Source: Qipengyuania aestuarii (GTDB taxonomy: Bacteria > Pseudomonadota > Alphaproteobacteria > Sphingomonadales > Sphingomonadaceae). Taken from it: a DNA stretch of 64,000 nucleotides. The notes under the pieces were generated by a model that did no database searches, was not told the DNA's origin, and saw only the letters and a program-made list of their open reading frames with translations. Numbering within the stretch: the stretch's first letter is position 1; every line of letters begins with the position of its first letter. Below are positions 34,670 to 44,907 of the stretch, piece after piece. The position numbers and the translations under genes were made by a program. Location of the stretch: positions 248,001 through 312,000 of the forward strand of contig NZ_JAIGNP010000001.1 in the NCBI RefSeq assembly GCF_019711535.1, in the 5' to 3' direction.

Positions 34670-35685
34670 GCTGCCCGCCGACGAAGAAAAGGTTCATAGA
34701 AACGAGTTATTTCATCAATCACAACAGACGGTTGCTCGATGAAGTTAACCTTGTGTCGGAATTCTGCGGAGCCGTGCATACCTTTGGTATACCATCCAAG
34801 ATGCTTTCGAGCGATCTTGACGCCCACCTGTTCTCCATACAACTCCAGCATATCGCGGTAGTGATCGAGGACGACTTCGAATTGCTCATCGAAACTTGGG
34901 CTCTCGAGAGTCTGACCCGTTTGCCACCAATGCATGACTTGAGCGAGAAGCCAGGGTTTCCCATAAGCCCCTCTTCCAATCATCAATCCATCAGCGCCTG
35001 ACTGCTCCAGCGCCAATCCGGCGTCATTGACGGTACAGATATCGCCATTGACAATCACCGGAATGGAGACCGCTTCCTTCACTTTACGGATGAATTTCCA
35101 GTCCGCGCTACCTTTATACATTTGGTTGCGCGTGCGCCCATGCACGGTGACCATCTTGACACCCAGATCTTCAGCGATCCTTGCCAGTTCAGGGGCGTTG
35201 AGGTCGGCGTGATCCCATCCCATCCGCATTTTCACCGTGACAGGCACATCAACCGCTCGAACGGTTGCTTCCATCAGCTTGGTTGCGAGGCCGACTTCGC
35301 GCATCAGGGCCGAACCTGCCAGCTGACCAACGACCTTGCGGACAGGACAACCAAAATTGATGTCGATGATGTCCGCGCCATTATCTTGCTGGAGTTTTGC
35401 AGCTTCTGCCATGCTCGACGGATCACAGCCGACCAATTGCATCGATACCGGTTCTTCAATCGGGTCCCATGCGGCCTTCTGGACCGATTGCCGAGTTTCC
35501 CGGATCGCGGCCTCACTCGCTATCATTTCTGTCACATTGAGACCCGACCCGTAATTCCGGACCAGCTTTCGGAATGGCAGATCGGTGACGCCAGTCATCG
35601 GCGCCAGGACAACTGGCGTATCAATCGCAACGTTTCCGATCATGATCGGAGCCGGCGGGGCGTGCTGATGAGTTTTTGTCGTCAT
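34666..35685 (-). CDS. dusB: tRNA-dihydrouridine synthase DusB
   Basis: A 339-residue FMN enzyme that reduces uridines in the tRNA D-loop (called nifR3 in old Rhodobacter work). [20 protein letters not shown] is the start of the TIM barrel; the catalytic Cys is in [20 protein letters not shown], with VKMRMGWDH and [17 protein letters not shown] as further motifs. It is the first gene of the dusB-ntrBC-ntrYX run, a very stable alphaproteobacterial order, and is divergent from ispDF with 77 bases between starts. Confidence 0.95.
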   Translation of the reverse strand: MTTKTHQHAPPAPIMIGNVAIDTPVVLAPMTGVTDLPFRKLVRNYGSGLNVTEMIASEAAIRETRQSVQKAAWDPIEEPVSMQLVGCDPSSMAEAAKLQQDNGADIIDINFGCPVRKVVGQLAGSALMREVGLATKLMEATVRAVDVPVTVKMRMGWDHADLNAPELARIAEDLGVKMVTVHGRTRNQMYKGSADWKFIRKVKEAVSIPVIVNGDICTVNDAGLALEQSGADGLMIGRGAYGKPWLLAQVMHWWQTGQTLESPSFDEQFEVVLDHYRDMLELYGEQVGVKIARKHLGWYTKGMHGSAEFRHKVNFIEQPSVVIDEITRFYEPFLRRRAA

Positions 35686-35762
35686 GTTGGAATGCCTAAA
35701 TTTTGGGCAGCCACATAGTGCGTTGCGGCGAAAACCTCAAGCCGCTAGCGGATTGGCGAGCC

Positions 35763-36905
35763 ATGAACAGATCTCCCCCCCTCCCCCCTTTCGGGGCCAT
35801 TATCGTCGCTGCAGGAAAAGGCCTCCGGGCAGGACTGCCCACGCCAAAACAATTCGCAGTCTGGCGCGGCAAACCAGTCGTGCGTCATTCTGTCGAAGCG
35901 CTGCTTGATGCCGGGGCATCTCCAGTTGTCGTCGTCATACCTGTTGGAAGTGAGGAACTTATCTCACGGGCGTTGGTCGGGCTTGATGGGTGGATGCCCG
36001 TCACCGGAGGGGAAACACGCCAGCAGTCAGTGGCAAAGGGACTGGACATCCTCGATGGCGCAGAAAAAGTACTCATTCACGATGCAGCGCGCCCCGATCT
36101 CCCTTTTCCGGTGATCAAAAGGCTTCTGGCAGCGCTGAGTAATCATCCCGCGGCCATTCCGGTTCTGCCGGTGGTGGACAGCTTAGTTTCGGAAAGTTCG
36201 GGGGCGATGGGCGATCCCGCCGATCGAGATAGTTTGCGGCGGGTGCAGACCCCGCAGGCCTTCCACTATAGTCAGATTTCGCAAGCCCATCAGGCTTGGA
36301 GAGAGGACACGCCTGCGAGTGACGACGCACAGGTGCTGCAAGCGTTCGGCGGCGAGGTCGCCTTGGTCGAAGGGGATGAGAGATTGAAGAAACTTACTTT
36401 CGCGGAGGATTTTGGCGACCCTCGACCGCCGGTCCGCGTCGGGACAGGCTTCGATGTTCACAAGCTAGCCGCTGGCGAAGAATTGTGGCTGGGCGGTATC
36501 GAAATCGAATCCGAATTTGGCCTGGCGGGGCATAGCGACGCCGATGTGGCCATCCACTCCATCGTGGACGCACTGCTCGGAGCTATCGCCTGCGGCGACA
36601 TAGGTAGCCATTTCCCCCCATCCGATCCTCAATGGAAAGGAGCAAGCAGCGACCAGTTTCTTAAACATGCGGCGACGCTGGTTGAAAGTGCTGGTTTTCA
36701 CATTGGGAATATAGATCTCACGATTATTTGCGAGGCTCCCAAAATTGGCCCCTATCGAGAGGCAATGCGTGGCCGAATAGCAGAACTGCTCCACGTCGAC
36801 ATCGGGGCCATATCTGTGAAGGCGACTACTACCGAAAGGCTGGGGTTTGCCGGTCGCGGGGAGGGAATCGCCGCTCAGGCGGTTGCTACCGTCGTCAGAA
36901 GTTGA
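35763..36905 (+). CDS. ispDF: Bifunctional IspD/IspF isoprenoid enzyme
   Basis: A 380-residue fusion of two steps of the MEP pathway. Residues about 8-225 are 2-C-methyl-D-erythritol 4-phosphate cytidylyltransferase (GAIIVAAGKGLRAGLPTPKQ, VLIHDAARPDLPF). Residues about 226-380 are 2,4-cyclodiphosphate synthase (GTGFDVHKLAAGEELWLGGI, GHSDADVAIHSIVDALLGAI with Asp/His zinc ligands). Such fusion is common in alphaproteobacteria. ATG 35763 is preferred over an in-frame start at 35703 because the IspD fold begins directly after it. Confidence 0.96.
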   Translation: MNRSPPLPPFGAIIVAAGKGLRAGLPTPKQFAVWRGKPVVRHSVEALLDAGASPVVVVIPVGSEELISRALVGLDGWMPVTGGETRQQSVAKGLDILDGAEKVLIHDAARPDLPFPVIKRLLAALSNHPAAIPVLPVVDSLVSESSGAMGDPADRDSLRRVQTPQAFHYSQISQAHQAWREDTPASDDAQVLQAFGGEVALVEGDERLKKLTFAEDFGDPRPPVRVGTGFDVHKLAAGEELWLGGIEIESEFGLAGHSDADVAIHSIVDALLGAIACGDIGSHFPPSDPQWKGASSDQFLKHAATLVESAGFHIGNIDLTIICEAPKIGPYREAMRGRIAELLHVDIGAISVKATTTERLGFAGRGEGIAAQAVATVVRS

Positions 36906-36921
36906 AATAAGAGGCGCGCCA

Positions 36922-37425
36922 ATGACCCTCACCAAACTCTTGCCAGACGACGTCGAACGCCTTGCCGAGCGCGTTGTGGCGGAGAATAAAGTCAAAGGAC
37001 GAAAAGTCGTTCTGGCTGAAAGCTGCACGGGCGGCTTGGTTTCGGCCGCACTCACCGAGATTGCTGGCTCTTCGGCCGTGGTCGACCGCGGCTTCGTGAC
37101 TTATTCCAACGAAGCAAAGATGGAAGTTCTCGATGTCCCACTCGACATTATTGAGACCTTCGGTGCGGTTTCCATCGCCTGTGCCTGGGCAATGGCTAAG
37201 GGCGCGTTGGCCAACAGCAATGCGGATGTAGCGGTCGCGATCAGCGGCGTTGCAGGCCCCTCAGGCGGCACTGCATTAAAGCCTGTCGGCACAGTGGTGT
37301 TTGCCCGTGTAGTTCGCGGTGCGGAGGGGGAACCCGAGGGCGAACTCAAGCAATTCGGTCAGACTTCACGCGCCGATATCCGCAGACAGGCAACGATTTG
37401 CGCACTGGAACTGCTTCTTCCCTAA
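36922..37425 (+). CDS. CinA-like amidohydrolase (PncC family)
   Basis: A 167-residue protein matching the C-terminal CinA/PncC domain alone: VLAESCTGGLVSAALTEIAG with the conserved Ser-Cys-Thr-Gly-Gly, RGFVTYSNEAKMEVLDV, and VAISGVAGPSGGTALKPVGT. The family deamidates nicotinamide mononucleotide. It starts 16 bases after ispDF. The stop overlaps the stop of ratA on the other strand (4 bases). Confidence 0.92.
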   Translation: MTLTKLLPDDVERLAERVVAENKVKGRKVVLAESCTGGLVSAALTEIAGSSAVVDRGFVTYSNEAKMEVLDVPLDIIETFGAVSIACAWAMAKGALANSNADVAVAISGVAGPSGGTALKPVGTVVFARVVRGAEGEPEGELKQFGQTSRADIRRQATICALELLLP

Positions 37426-37877
37426 AGATTGGCTGCTGCGTTTTCCCGACCGTACAACTCGTCTGCGCGTTTTTCGAACGCTTCAACCATCTTACGGAAA
37501 GCGCGATCGAAATATTGCCCTGCAAGCGCTTCGAACACGGCGTTGCGGAAGGTGAAATCTACACAGAAATCGACTTCGCATCCACCATCGGGCAGACATA
37601 CAAAATTCCACTTGTTGTCGAGATCCCGCAAAGGTCCGTCCACGTAGGAAACCTCAAGTCGCTCCGGCCGACTTTTGACGACACGTGAAGTAAATTTCTC
37701 GCGGATAGCTTTGAAACCGACAAGCATATCCGCTTCCATCACGGTGGCGCTGTCGCTGCGAATGCGCGTCGCTACGACCCAAGGTAGGAACTTGGGATAG
37801 CTGCCGACATCCGCGACCAGATCGAACATTTGCTCGCAACTATACGGCAGCCGCCGCGTCTCACGAATTCCAGGCAT
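37422..37877 (-). CDS. COQ10/RatA-family START-like protein
   Basis: A 151-residue SRPBCC-fold protein. TRRLPYSCEQMFDLVADVGS, YPKFLPWVVATRI and GPLRDLDNKWNF are typical of the COQ10/RatA group. In mitochondria COQ10 binds ubiquinone; the E. coli relative RatA is described as a ribosome-association toxin. In a ubiquinone-using alphaproteobacterium the coenzyme-Q-binding role is the better guess. It is joined to lipA by a one-base overlap, a frequent pair in this class. Confidence 0.88.
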   Translation of the reverse strand: MPGIRETRRLPYSCEQMFDLVADVGSYPKFLPWVVATRIRSDSATVMEADMLVGFKAIREKFTSRVVKSRPERLEVSYVDGPLRDLDNKWNFVCLPDGGCEVDFCVDFTFRNAVFEALAGQYFDRAFRKMVEAFEKRADELYGRENAAANL

Positions 37878-38842
37878 CAGGCGTGCGCCCTCGCCTTCTC
37901 CTTCGCCAGGCGTTGCTCACGAGCGTCCTTCATTACCGCGAAATCATCACCGGCATGGTAGCTGGAGCGGGTCAGGGGACTGGATGCGACCTGCAGAAAG
38001 CCCTTTGCTCGAGCGATTGAGCCGTAAGCGGCAAATGCCTTGGGTGTGACGAAATCTTCGACTTCCGCATGCTTGGGCGTTGGCTGCAGATACTGGCCCA
38101 TAGTGACGAAATCGACATCTGCGCTTCGCATGTCGTCCATCACCTGATGGACTTCCAGCCGCTGTTCACCGAGGCCAAGCATGATGCCCGATTTGGTGAA
38201 GATAAGCGGATCGTGAGCCTTCACCTCTTCCAGCAGACGGAGCGAGGCATAATAGCGCGCGCCGGGCCTGATGGTCGGGTAGAGACGCGGCACAGTCTCG
38301 AGGTTGTGGTTGTACACGTCAGGCCCAGCCTCGCAAATCTTCTCCACCGCCGCTCTCATCTTCCCGCGAAAGTCGGGCGTAAGAATTTCGATCGTAGTTT
38401 CCGGCGTCTCGCGCCGGAGGGCCTTGATCACCTTAACGAATTGATCCGCACCGCCGTCTGGCAGGTCGTCCCGGTCCACGCTGGTTATCACGATATGATT
38501 GAGACCCATCTGACCAGCTGCGATCGCGACGTTCTCCGGCTCCATCGGATCGACCAGTCGCGGCATGCCCGTCTTCACGTTGCAGAAAGCACAGGCGCGA
38601 GTGCAGACATCGCCGAGGATCATGACGGTGGCGTGCTTCTTGTCCCAGCACTCGCCAATATTGGGACAAGCCGCTTCTTCACAAACCGTGTTAAGGGAAA
38701 GCTCGCGCATCAACTTGCGCGTTTCATGATAGCCCTTGCTAACGGGTGCCTTGACCCGAATCCAGTCCGGTTTGCGGGTTTTGCGAGGAGGCTCGCTAGC
38801 GGGGTTGGGCGTGGATGAGAGATCGTTCATGTCGCGCCCCAT
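37877..38842 (-). CDS. lipA: Lipoyl synthase
   Basis: A 321-residue radical-SAM enzyme that inserts two sulfurs into octanoyl groups on lipoyl domains, such as those of PdhC and PdhB here. The auxiliary cluster cysteines are in [12 protein letters not shown], the radical-SAM CxxxCxxC is in CTRACAFC, and the C-terminal Ser motif is [14 protein letters not shown]. Two starts are possible, ATG 38842 (MGRDMNDL) and ATG 38830 (MNDLSS); the second looks more like relatives, so the first four residues are doubtful. Confidence 0.95.
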   Translation of the reverse strand: MGRDMNDLSSTPNPASEPPRKTRKPDWIRVKAPVSKGYHETRKLMRELSLNTVCEEAACPNIGECWDKKHATVMILGDVCTRACAFCNVKTGMPRLVDPMEPENVAIAAGQMGLNHIVITSVDRDDLPDGGADQFVKVIKALRRETPETTIEILTPDFRGKMRAAVEKICEAGPDVYNHNLETVPRLYPTIRPGARYYASLRLLEEVKAHDPLIFTKSGIMLGLGEQRLEVHQVMDDMRSADVDFVTMGQYLQPTPKHAEVEDFVTPKAFAAYGSIARAKGFLQVASSPLTRSSYHAGDDFAVMKDAREQRLAKEKARAHA

Positions 38843-38943
38843 CTAGGCTCGACGCCCCCTTCTCGCAACCTCGCATCCTCATGCAATTGGCGCCTCAATT
38901 TGATCTCTTGCCTTGTACGGCCTTTCGAGGCAGCAGCATTTGC

Positions 38944-39582
38944 ATGAAAACGTTCGAGCAGATGATCGAGGGCTATCGCCACTTTCGTGCCACCGGATGG
39001 CAGGAAGAGCGTGAAAGGTGGCAGCAACTCGCCGAAGGCCAGTCGCCGCAGGTTATGGTCATTTCCTGCTCCGACAGCCGCGTAGATCCGGCCCAAATCC
39101 TGGATGTGGCGCCCGGAGAAATTTTCGTGGTTCGCAACGTGGCCGCTCTGGTCCCTCCCTTTGAAACCACTCCCGGTCGTCACGGTGTATCAGCAGCGGT
39201 GGAATTTGCCGTTCAGTTCCTGAAAGTCAAAGAGATCGTCGTCATGGGACACGGGCTTTGCGGCGGCTGCAAGGCTGCGCTTACTCAGGACCTCCACGGC
39301 AATGAACTGGGCGAAGGAGGACACGTTGCTCACTGGGTCGACATGCTCGACGACGCGCGTGCCCCCATCGCACAGAAGCATGGCACCGACGGTAGGGAAG
39401 CGGAGTTGGCGATGGAGCTGGAAGCAGTAAAGGTCAGCCTGAAGAACTTGCAGACTTTTCCTTATGTGGCTGACAAAGTTTCAAGCGGTGAACTTTCGCT
39501 TCGCGGCGCACATTTTGCAATTTCAGACGGGATTCTGCGCCTGCTCGACAATCAACAGGGTGAATTCCTCGCCGCCGAATAG
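38944..39582 (+). CDS. Beta-class carbonic anhydrase
   Basis: A 212-residue zinc enzyme that interconverts CO2 and bicarbonate. Zinc ligands and catalytic pair are Cys42, Asp44 and Arg46 in ISCSDSRVDP, with His103 and Cys106 in MGHGLCGGCKAAL. EIFVVRNVAALVPPF is the usual following strand. The frame is open upstream to 38815, but ATG 38944 (MKTFEQMIEGYRHFR) is the normal family start. It is divergent from lipA. Confidence 0.93.
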   Translation: MKTFEQMIEGYRHFRATGWQEERERWQQLAEGQSPQVMVISCSDSRVDPAQILDVAPGEIFVVRNVAALVPPFETTPGRHGVSAAVEFAVQFLKVKEIVVMGHGLCGGCKAALTQDLHGNELGEGGHVAHWVDMLDDARAPIAQKHGTDGREAELAMELEAVKVSLKNLQTFPYVADKVSSGELSLRGAHFAISDGILRLLDNQQGEFLAAE

Positions 39583-39619
39583 CTTGCGTCCGCCTATCTT
39601 GCCCGGCATGTGAATACGC

Positions 39620-40345
39620 ATGTCTGATAAAGAATTAAAAAACATCGCCCTGCTCATCGATGCTGACAACACGTCACCACGCGGCATCGATCCGGTCCTG
39701 ACCGTCATGGCGGAACTGGGCCAGGTCAATATCAAGCGAGCATACGGCAATTTCGCCAAGAACAACCTCGCTAAATGGGACAAGATCACGCACAAATTCG
39801 GCATCCGGCCGCAGCAGCAATTCGACCTCACTGCCGGCAAAAATGCCACCGACATGGCCATGACCATCGACGCCATCGATCTGCTTTATCAGGGCAAGGT
39901 CGACGGTTTCGGGATCATGAGCTCCGACAGCGATTTTACACCGCTCGCTACGCGGCTGCGTCAGGATGGCCTGATCGTCTACGGTTTCGGCAGCAAGAAT
40001 AAGACTCCGGATGCCTTCAAAAGTGCTTGCACGAGGTTCATCGATATTGATGCTCTCATTGCCGGCGCGGACGAAGAGCCCGCAGCGGAGAAAAGCAAAC
40101 GCTCCGGAGGCAACGGCCAGATCGATGAAGAACTGGTCGAATTGCTGGGGACTGCCTGGAAGGCTGCCAAACGGGACGACGAAGGCTACGCCCAGATGGG
40201 CGAGGTCGGCAGCCTGGCAGGCAACCGATCAAGCTTCGACGTTCGGAATTACGGATTCAAACGATTGTCCGATCTGCTGGAATCGATGGATCAGTTCAAA
40301 GTCGAGCGCCGTGACAACACTCTTTACGTGAAGCGTTTACGCTGA
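39620..40345 (+). CDS. NYN-domain (DUF88/LabA-like) protein with OST-HTH/LOTUS tail
   Basis: A 241-residue protein. Residues about 8-150 are a PIN-like NYN domain: IALLIDADNTSPRGID (Asp14, Asp16), NATDMAMTIDAIDLL and GIMSSDSDFTPLATRLRQDG supply the acidic metal site of a likely RNase. After a charged linker, residues about 165-241 (LLGTAWKAAKRDDEGYAQMG, FDVRNYGFKRLSDLLESM) form an OST-HTH/LOTUS-type domain, thought to bind RNA. The substrate is unknown. The gene stands alone, with the terminator of the next minus-strand gene just after it. Confidence 0.85.
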   Translation: MSDKELKNIALLIDADNTSPRGIDPVLTVMAELGQVNIKRAYGNFAKNNLAKWDKITHKFGIRPQQQFDLTAGKNATDMAMTIDAIDLLYQGKVDGFGIMSSDSDFTPLATRLRQDGLIVYGFGSKNKTPDAFKSACTRFIDIDALIAGADEEPAAEKSKRSGGNGQIDEELVELLGTAWKAAKRDDEGYAQMGEVGSLAGNRSSFDVRNYGFKRLSDLLESMDQFKVERRDNTLYVKRLR

Positions 40346-40348
40346 ACG

Positions 40349-40382
40349 AAAAGCGGCGCGGATTCGAAAGAACCCGCGCCGC
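40349..40382 (-). terminator. Rho-independent terminator for the minus-strand gene at 40413-41747
   Basis: GCGGCGCGG (40353-40361) and CCGCGCCGC (40374-40382) form a perfect 9-base stem with a 12-base loop. On the minus strand the stem is followed by TTTT (40352-40349). On the plus strand no T-run follows, so it mainly serves the periplasmic-repeat gene. Confidence 0.75.
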
Positions 40383-40412
40383 GAATAACGATGGTAATGG
40401 AGCGGAGCGCTT

Positions 40413-41747
40413 TTACATTCCGCCCTTCTGAGCTGCGTAGATCGCCCAGAGATTAGCGATATCCCTGCGAGCGCCTTCAACTTTACCAAAGGTTTCGCTG
40501 GCTTCGGCGTATTTGCCCTGATCGAACTGAGCGATCCCGAGACGGGTCAGAACCACTGGCGTTTCCACGCCGCTCATCCCCAGAGCCTTCGTATAGAATT
40601 CTTCGGCTTCTGCTGGCTGATCGTAACTGAGGAAGGTGTCACCCGCCACGACGAGCGTCTTGAGCGTCGCACCAGATTTGCGTGCATCTGCAGCCAAGGA
40701 TGAGAGGCCCTGACGGTCGGCAGCAACACGTCCGGCAGCTTCCTTGCGGGATTCGATCAGAAAGGGATCACTCTTGTCGACATTACTAAGGGCGAAACCC
40801 TCGTCGATCGCGCTGACGACCTCGCCCGGATAGCGGCGAGAGTCCAGAAGTTCGATGTATTCTGCCAGAACGCGCGTATCGTTGTAGCTGTTCAAGCGGC
40901 GCGAAAGACGGAGAAGATCAAGAGCATCCGCATTGGCGTACCCACCGGAATTCAGAGTGATAATCACTGCGTCACCCCAGACCGAAGGACTGGGATAATT
41001 TTCGGCTAGCATCGCCACGTACTGACGCGACTGGGGCTGAAGATTGTTTTCATATGCCTGTGCCAGCCCGACACGGATCAGCTGTTCGGGTACCGGCTCG
41101 CCAGCAGCTTTCAGCCCGTCAATGGTTTGGCTCACATAGGCCAAACCTTCTTGGGTTTGATCGGCATTGAAATAAAGATCGGCGATCATCCGCTGCATTT
41201 CCGGCTTGCCGATCGTTTTTTGCGAGCCATCCGACATTGTGGCAGTGGTCGAATAATTGGCTGCAATCGCGCTTTCGAGGGCTTTTCGCGCCGCTGGAAT
41301 GTCGTTGCGACCGCTATAGGCCTGATATGCCGCGAAACCGATCTGTCCGGCGAGTTCGGGCTCCAGGGTGCCGCTTTCCATCATCAATTCCAGACCACGA
41401 AGACGCATATCCTCGTCGCCGATCTTATTGCCGATGTTGAAGAGCGCTCCACCGGTCGCGCGCTTTTCATCCGGGCTTGAGGTCGTAGCGATCAGAGCCG
41501 GTACGGCAGCCTTTGCCGCAGCGGCGTCTGGTGTCTCCGCCTTCTGAACCTCGTCAATCGGCTGGTACGCAGCAAGGAACTCCTTGCTGTACTGACCCTT
41601 CTGCTCTTTCTCTTCCTTCTTTTTCTTCTGTGCAAAAGCTGGCGCTTCGAGCGCGGTCGCGCCCAGCGCGCCCGTGGCAGCGATCACGAGGGCCATAGCC
41701 ACTGCGGAAGACGGCCGCGAAGCCTTGTTAAGACGGGTAAAAATCAT
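40413..41747 (-). CDS. Exported helical-repeat (TPR-like) protein, unknown
   Basis: A 444-residue protein. A signal peptide spans about 1-39 (long n-region, then AMALVIAATGALGATALEAP with cleavage near AFAQ). The mature start is very basic (KKKKEEKEQKG). The rest is helical and Ala-rich, with repeats such as RTLVVAGDTFLSYDQPAEAEE-like segments and a clear TPR-type end (TRLGIAQFDQGKYAEASETF). I do not recognise a named family; a periplasmic scaffold is plausible. It is divergent from gyrA across 300 bases and has its own terminator. Confidence 0.75.
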   Translation of the reverse strand: MIFTRLNKASRPSSAVAMALVIAATGALGATALEAPAFAQKKKKEEKEQKGQYSKEFLAAYQPIDEVQKAETPDAAAAKAAVPALIATTSSPDEKRATGGALFNIGNKIGDEDMRLRGLELMMESGTLEPELAGQIGFAAYQAYSGRNDIPAARKALESAIAANYSTTATMSDGSQKTIGKPEMQRMIADLYFNADQTQEGLAYVSQTIDGLKAAGEPVPEQLIRVGLAQAYENNLQPQSRQYVAMLAENYPSPSVWGDAVIITLNSGGYANADALDLLRLSRRLNSYNDTRVLAEYIELLDSRRYPGEVVSAIDEGFALSNVDKSDPFLIESRKEAAGRVAADRQGLSSLAADARKSGATLKTLVVAGDTFLSYDQPAEAEEFYTKALGMSGVETPVVLTRLGIAQFDQGKYAEASETFGKVEGARRDIANLWAIYAAQKGGM

Positions 41748-42047
41748 TCGTAAACTCCCAAAATGTTAGGATAGCGTACTGTGCTAGCAGGGTGGAAAGC
41801 TCATCGAACTTGCCATTGCAGCGTGCGCGCAATCATTGCAAATAAACTGAGGATTTTGCCCTGAACGGCATTTGAATAGCGATCTTGTACGCAGTTCATG
41901 CTTATCTTCCGTCCGGACACAACCCATATGTGGAAAAAGCGCCGAACATGGACCAATGGTTCCCGGCTTCGGTGGCGCATCCCGGTCTTCTGGCCTAGGG
42001 TTCCGCTCTGAAAATCTGTCTTACACAGTATATGGAATGGTTTAGCT
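41748..42047. promoter_or_regulatory. Divergent intergenic region between the helical-repeat gene and gyrA
   Basis: The 300 bases hold no plausible gene. They must carry the promoters of the minus-strand repeat gene and of gyrA. I see no perfect -35/-10 pair, tRNA or strong hairpin. GGAATGG at 42034-42040 is the probable ribosome-binding site for the TTG start of gyrA. Confidence 0.5.
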
Positions 42048-44891
42048 TTGGCTGACGACATCGACACGATCGATTCCCCCGTACCGGGTGGCGAAGAACA
42101 CACACGCATCGACATCGTCGAGGAAATGAAGACGAGCTATCTCGATTACGCGATGAGCGTGATCGTGAGCCGCGCGCTTCCCGATGTGCGTGACGGTCTG
42201 AAGCCGGTTCACCGCAGAATCCTCTTCGCCAGTAACGAAGGCGGTTTCGTGGCGGGCCGGCCATTCCGCAAGAGCGCCAAGATAGTGGGCGACGTGATGG
42301 GTAACTATCACCCTCACGGTGACGCCGCGATTTACGATGCCCTGGCCCGCATGACACAGGACTGGTCGCTTCGCGTTCCCCTGATCGACGGGCAAGGCAA
42401 CTTTGGTTCCATGGACCCCGATCCGCCAGCATCGATGCGTTACACCGAGGCCCGTCTGGCCCGTGTCACGAACTCCTTGCTCGACGATCTCGACAAAGAC
42501 ACTGTCGACTTTGCGGACAATTACGATGGGTCTCGCCGAGAGCCGACGGTTCTTCCTGCTCGCTTCCCCAATCTGCTGGTCAACGGTGCAGGCGGCATCG
42601 CGGTCGGAATGGCGACCAACATCCCTCCGCATAACCTGGGCGAAGTCATCGATGGCTGTTTCGCTTACATGGACAACCCCGCCATCACGAGCGAGGAATT
42701 GTTCGAGATCATTCCGGGGCCCGACTTCCCCACCGCGCCGCTCATTCTTGGCAAATCAGGCGCCCGCGCAGCGTATACGACCGGACGTGGATCGATATTG
42801 CAGCGTGCCCGGCACGAGATCGAGGACAAGCGCGGAGACAGGAAGTCGATCGTGCTCACCTCCATTCCCTTCCAGGTCGGCAAGAGCGGTCTGGTCGAGA
42901 AGATCGCCGAGGCGGCCAAAGACAAGCGCATCGAAGGTATTTCCGACATCCGTGACGAATCAAGTCGCAAGGGTGTCCGCGTTGTTGTGGATCTGAAACG
43001 CGACGCCTCGCCTGAAGTCGTGCTCAACCAGATATGGCGATACACTCCAGCTCAGGCGAGCTTCCCTGCCAACATGCTGGCGATCAGCGGCGGGCGTCCT
43101 GAAGTTCTCACCTTACGAGAGTTTATCCAGGCCTTCATCACGTTCCGTGAAGAGGTCATTACCCGCCGTACGAAGTTCGAGCTGAACAAGGCGCGAGACC
43201 GTGCGCACATCTTGCTGGGTCTGGTCGTTGCCGTGTCCAACCTCGACGAGGTCGTCGCGATGATCCGCAGCGCCCCTACTCCGGCCGAAGCGCGTGCTCG
43301 CCTGCTTACCAAAGAATGGCCGATTGGGGACATCGCGCAGTATATCCGCCTGGTTGAGGCGATCGAACCGAATGCTGAACAGGAGGGCGGAACATACCGC
43401 CTGTCCGAACGGCAGGTCAAAGCCATCCTCGACCTTCGACTCCACCGCCTGACGGCCTTGGGGCGAGACGAGATCGGCGATGAACTCAAGGAACTGGCTC
43501 TCTCGATCGAGGAATATCTCTCGATCCTGGCTGATCGTGTCAAACTCTATGGTGTGATGCGCACTGAACTCGAAGAGATCAAGGCGGCCTATGCCACCCC
43601 GCGCGTATCCGAAATTGCGCCGGCTTGGGACGGCATCGACGACGAAGATCTGATCGAACGTGAAGAGATGGTCGTCACGGTTACTCACGGTGGCTACATA
43701 AAGAGGACGCCGCTGGATTCCTTCCGCGCCCAGGCGCGTGGTGGCAAAGGCCGTAGCGGGATGGCCACCAAGGACGAAGATGCCGTGGTGGAAATGTTCG
43801 TAACCTCGACCCACAATCCTGTGTTATTCTTCACGAATACCGGTCGTGTTTATCGTAAGAAGGTATGGAAACTTCCCGAAGGCAGCCCGCAGACGAAGGG
43901 GAGGCCGATGGTCAACCTGCTTCCTCTGGGCGATGACGAGCGGGTAACCAACGTACTTGCGCTTCCCGAAGATGAAGGCGAGTGGTCGAAGCTCAATATC
44001 GTTTTTGCCACCGAGCAAGGCATGGTCCGGCGCAACTCGATGGACTCTTTTACGAACGTGCCCAGTAACGGCAAATATGCCATGGGGTTTGTGGAAGACA
44101 GCGGCGATCGTCTCATCGGTGTCGAATTGCTCACCGAAGATCAGGAAATCTTCCTGGCATCGGACTCGGGCAAGGCCATTCGCTTCTCCGCAACTGACGC
44201 CCGCGAGACCAAGAGCCGGACCGGTATCGGTGTTCGCGGCATGAAGCTGAAAGAGGGTCAGAAGGTCGTCTCGATGACGGTCCTCGATGCTGGCGAGCGC
44301 GATACGGAGGTACGCGAAGCCTATTTGCGTGCGGCGAACTGGAAGAACAACGATAATGAGCCGACGCTCGACGCAGAAAAGTCGGCAGAACTGGCTGAGA
44401 CCGAAGAGTTCATTCTCACTCTGACTGCCAACGGATATGGCAAGATATCCTCCTCATACGAATACCGTACCATCGGTCGCGGCGGCATGGGGCTGACGAA
44501 TATCGGAGAGCCGTCGAGTAACCCTGACCGGAATGGGCCGGTGGTCGCCAGCTTCCCGGTAAAGCACGGTTCGCAGCTTATGTTGGTGACTGATCAGGCG
44601 AAGCTCATTCGCATGCCGATCAAATTGCGGCATCTGGTCGAAGGCGGCTTCGAAAACCACGAAGGCTTCTCGATTTCGGGCCGCGGTTCGTCCGGTGTTC
44701 GTATTTTCAACGTCTCCAAAGGCGAACAGATTGTCGGCGCTGCATTGATCGACGAGACAGAAGAGCCGGAAAACGAGGCCGAAGAAATGGTCCATGATGA
44801 GATCGCAGCGCGCGGTGGCGGGTTGAACCCCACTACCCCGCACACGACTGCGCATTCGGACCGTAACATCGAGGATGAACCGGGAGGTTAG
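42048..44891 (+). CDS. gyrA: DNA gyrase subunit A
   Basis: A 947-residue type II topoisomerase subunit. The start is TTG 42048 ([17 protein letters not shown]). The catalytic Tyr132 is in MRYTEARL, and the GyrA box is in [10 protein letters not shown]. The quinolone region reads [15 protein letters not shown]: Ala93 stands where E. coli has Ser83, while Asp97 (E. coli Asp87) is kept. The C-terminal beta-pinwheel has an extra charged stretch ([20 protein letters not shown]) and the chain ends in an acidic tail. Downstream, GGGA...TCCC then TTTT (44882-44905) may be a weak terminator. Confidence 0.97.
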   Translation: MADDIDTIDSPVPGGEEHTRIDIVEEMKTSYLDYAMSVIVSRALPDVRDGLKPVHRRILFASNEGGFVAGRPFRKSAKIVGDVMGNYHPHGDAAIYDALARMTQDWSLRVPLIDGQGNFGSMDPDPPASMRYTEARLARVTNSLLDDLDKDTVDFADNYDGSRREPTVLPARFPNLLVNGAGGIAVGMATNIPPHNLGEVIDGCFAYMDNPAITSEELFEIIPGPDFPTAPLILGKSGARAAYTTGRGSILQRARHEIEDKRGDRKSIVLTSIPFQVGKSGLVEKIAEAAKDKRIEGISDIRDESSRKGVRVVVDLKRDASPEVVLNQIWRYTPAQASFPANMLAISGGRPEVLTLREFIQAFITFREEVITRRTKFELNKARDRAHILLGLVVAVSNLDEVVAMIRSAPTPAEARARLLTKEWPIGDIAQYIRLVEAIEPNAEQEGGTYRLSERQVKAILDLRLHRLTALGRDEIGDELKELALSIEEYLSILADRVKLYGVMRTELEEIKAAYATPRVSEIAPAWDGIDDEDLIEREEMVVTVTHGGYIKRTPLDSFRAQARGGKGRSGMATKDEDAVVEMFVTSTHNPVLFFTNTGRVYRKKVWKLPEGSPQTKGRPMVNLLPLGDDERVTNVLALPEDEGEWSKLNIVFATEQGMVRRNSMDSFTNVPSNGKYAMGFVEDSGDRLIGVELLTEDQEIFLASDSGKAIRFSATDARETKSRTGIGVRGMKLKEGQKVVSMTVLDAGERDTEVREAYLRAANWKNNDNEPTLDAEKSAELAETEEFILTLTANGYGKISSSYEYRTIGRGGMGLTNIGEPSSNPDRNGPVVASFPVKHGSQLMLVTDQAKLIRMPIKLRHLVEGGFENHEGFSISGRGSSGVRIFNVSKGEQIVGAALIDETEEPENEAEEMVHDEIAARGGGLNPTTPHTTAHSDRNIEDEPGG

Positions 44892-44907
44892 ACCAGGTCC
44901 CTTTTCG

